This document shows positions 6,766 through 7,780 of a stretch of DNA of 7,780 nucleotides, piece by piece. A model generated the notes under the pieces. That model was not told where the DNA came from. It saw only the letters and a list, made by a program, of their open reading frames with translations, and searched no databases. Numbering within the stretch: the first letter of the stretch is position 1; each line of letters starts with the position of its first letter. The stretch comes from Verrucomicrobiaceae bacterium (GTDB lineage Bacteria > Verrucomicrobiota > Verrucomicrobiae > Verrucomicrobiales > Akkermansiaceae): NCBI GenBank assembly GCA_003820635.1, contig RPOS01000238.1:1-7780 (forward strand), in the 5' to 3' direction. The position numbers and the translations under genes were made by a program.

Positions 6766-6797
6766 GTGAATTGTAAGTTTGGTATTTACAAATTCAC
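6766..6797 (+). repeat. AT-rich inverted repeat (hairpin or operator) in the sigma-gene leader
   Basis: The left arm GTGAATTGTAAGT (6766-6778) can pair with the right arm ATTTACAAATTCAC (6784-6797). The stem is about 13 bp with one bulged A (6791), one G-T wobble and the 5-base loop TTGGT. No T tract follows, so it is not a standard terminator. It lies 76 bp before the sigma ATG and could bind a regulator or fold in the mRNA. Confidence 0.45.
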
Positions 6798-6855
6798 TAC
6801 AATGAAGGTATTTTTCAGAAAATTTAGGAATAAATCCCCCCGCGCGACGTTTAAC

Positions 6856-6866
6856 AAACAACCCCA
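6856..6866 (+). repeat. C/A-rich 11-base leader word, copy 2
   Basis: This is the second copy of AAACAACCCCA, ending 7 bases before the ATG of the sigma gene, where a Shine-Dalgarno sequence would be expected. No purine-rich ribosome site is present in its place. Compare the copy at 3563-3573. Confidence 0.35.
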
Positions 6867-6873
6867 CACCAAC

Positions 6874-7734
6874 ATGGCATACGAATCCGAAGGCAGTTTG
6901 AAGCTCTACTTGAGGGAGATTTCCAGAACACCTCTCCTCACTCCGGAAGAGGAAATCGCTCTCTCAGAGCGCATCAAAAAGGGCGATCCCGAGGCGCGCT
7001 CGAACATGATCCGCGCCAACCTGCGCCTGGTCGTCAAGATCGCCCAGGACTATGCCAACTATGGCATGCCGGTGACCGACCTGATTTCCGAAGGCAACAT
7101 CGGCCTGATGAAAGCCGTGGAACGCTTCGATCCTGAAAAAGGCGGCAAGCTCTCCACCTACGCCGCATGGTGGATCAAGCAATCCATCAAGCGGGCGCTG
7201 GCCAACCAATCCAAGACCATCCGCCTGCCCGTTCACATGGTGGATAAAATCGCCAAAATGCGCCGCATCGCGGCGATACTGACCGAGGCACTCGGCCGCG
7301 AACCGACCGACGAGGAACTGGCTGATGAAATCGGCGTGCCCCGCCGCAAGCTGGCGATGCTGCGCCAAGCCTCGCACCGCCCGACCTCGCTGGACGCCCC
7401 GATCAATGAAGGCGAGGCGACCGAATACGGCGAAGTCATCAGCGACGAGCGTGCGGTGAATCCGCTCGACATGCTCTCCGACAAAAATCTTCACGGCGAA
7501 CTCGACGGACTTCTTTCCGTGCTCGACGAACGCGAACGCCGGATCATCGACGAACGCTTCGGCCTGAACGGCCGCAAGGCCCTCACCCTCGAAGAGGTGG
7601 GACGCGAGTTCGGAGTGACCCGTGAACGCATCCGCCAACTCCAAAACTCCGCCTTGACGAAAATGCGCCGGGCACTCCGCAAAAAGGAAAAACCGATCCC
7701 AAAGCCAGTCGGGGGAACCCTTGCTGAAGCTTGA
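6874..7734 (+). CDS. RpoD/SigA-family sigma-70 RNA polymerase sigma factor
   Basis: This 286-residue sigma factor directs RNA polymerase to promoters. Region 1.2 (about 7-40) starts GSLKLYLREISRTPLLTPEEE. Region 2 follows with NLRLVVKIAQDYANYG, DLISEGNIGLMKAVERFDP and the promoter-melting and -10 reading part STYAAWWIKQSIKRAL (94-109). Region 3 has RLPVHMVDKI and GREPTDEELADEIG. Region 4 has LDERERRIIDERFGL and the helix-turn-helix EEVGREFGVTRERIRQLQ (240-256, approximately). Region 1.1 and the long non-conserved insert of E. coli RpoD are absent, so this is a compact group 1 or group 2 type. I recall similar proteins serving as RpoD/SigA in Verrucomicrobiota. ATG 6874 is chosen because family proteins begin with MAYESEG; the frame is open back to GTG 6766, but that extension is rich in Lys, Phe and rare Arg codons and looks untranslated. 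Anti-sigma partners are not visible nearby. Confidence 0.94.
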   Translation: MAYESEGSLKLYLREISRTPLLTPEEEIALSERIKKGDPEARSNMIRANLRLVVKIAQDYANYGMPVTDLISEGNIGLMKAVERFDPEKGGKLSTYAAWWIKQSIKRALANQSKTIRLPVHMVDKIAKMRRIAAILTEALGREPTDEELADEIGVPRRKLAMLRQASHRPTSLDAPINEGEATEYGEVISDERAVNPLDMLSDKNLHGELDGLLSVLDERERRIIDERFGLNGRKALTLEEVGREFGVTRERIRQLQNSALTKMRRALRKKEKPIPKPVGGTLAEA

Positions 7735-7761
7735 TTCCTGGTCTCGAATCTCTAGTGTGTT

Positions 7762-7779
7762 CTGCAATCCTGTGTGCAG
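7762..7779 (+). other. Small dyad after the sigma gene at the window edge
   Basis: CTGCA (7762-7766) and TGCAG (7775-7779) can form a 5-bp stem with an 8-base loop, 27 bp after the sigma stop codon. It may be part of a terminator whose T tract lies beyond the window, or may be chance. Confidence 0.2.
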
Positions 7780-7780
7780 G

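Larger units (their letters stand above)
6583..6873 (+). other. AT-rich non-coding leader of the sigma-factor gene
   Basis: This 291-bp stretch is clearly richer in A and T than its neighbours. It holds several short dyads: GACAA-A-TTGTC (6614-6624), GCAT-N5-ATGC (6722-6734) and the larger repeat at 6766-6797. TCATTG occurs three times (6644, 6735, 6743). Open frames on either strand here show no recognisable protein. I read it as promoter plus long 5' leader of the sigma gene; I recognise no known riboswitch or small RNA. Confidence 0.5.

Noticed and set aside
6625..6867. An 80-codon minus-strand frame in the sigma-gene leader
   Set aside because: No family resemblance, no ribosome site, and it lies in AT-rich leader DNA. 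A real small gene cannot be excluded but nothing supports it.
6766..6873. N-terminal extension of the sigma factor from GTG 6766 or ATG 6802
   Set aside because: Family proteins begin at MAYESEG; the extension has rare AGA and AGG codons and overlaps the inverted repeat.
1..7780. CRISPR arrays, insertion sequences, tRNA, rRNA, toxin-antitoxin or defence modules
   Set aside because: No regularly spaced repeats, transposase motifs, terminal repeats or tRNA-like folds were seen. The SWIM-SNF2 helicase alone, without nuclease, methylase or other defence partners in view, is not evidence for a defence system.

Overview
The window looks like ordinary chromosomal DNA from a GC-rich Gram-negative bacterium, most likely a member of the Verrucomicrobiota. 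This placement is an inference from memory of protein style: a short RpoD/SigA-type sigma factor beginning MAYESEGSLKLYLREIS, an EF-G-like protein with the P-loop GHASTGKT, and a near absence of Shine-Dalgarno sequences. No database search was possible. I see no mobile element, CRISPR array, tRNA or rRNA.

Layout. The left third (1-2776) reads on the minus strand: a VOC-fold protein (2369-2776), followed closely by a large SWIM-zinc-finger SNF2-type helicase that runs off the left edge. A 112-bp AT-rich divergent spacer (2777-2888) separates this block from the plus-strand genes. These are a lipoprotein-type NlpC/P60 cysteine peptidase (2889-3410), an atypical EF-G paralogue (3592-5673), N-carbamoylputrescine amidase AguB (best start 5716, end 6582) and, after a 291-bp AT-rich leader, an RpoD/SigA-family sigma factor (6874-7734). 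The last 46 bases hold only a small dyad.

How the genes relate. VOC and helicase probably share a transcript, as do the EF-G-like gene and aguB (42 bp apart). The peptidase acts on the cell wall, the EF-G-like protein on the ribosome, AguB in polyamine synthesis from agmatine, and the sigma factor on transcription initiation. They look like housekeeping neighbours rather than one dedicated system.

Most notable points: (1) the EF-G-like GTPase has altered switch I, G3 and G4 positions but keeps the domain IV tip histidine; (2) no start codon has a well-placed Shine-Dalgarno sequence, and the leaders of the EF-G-like and sigma genes share an 11-base C/A-rich word; (3) the peptidase GTG start lies 7 bases after a candidate -10 box, suggesting a leaderless mRNA; (4) an AT-rich inverted repeat sits in the sigma-gene leader; (5) GTTAGA is clustered inside the helicase gene; (6) the VOC protein lacks three of the four glyoxalase I metal ligands. 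I found no convincing undescribed multi-gene system.
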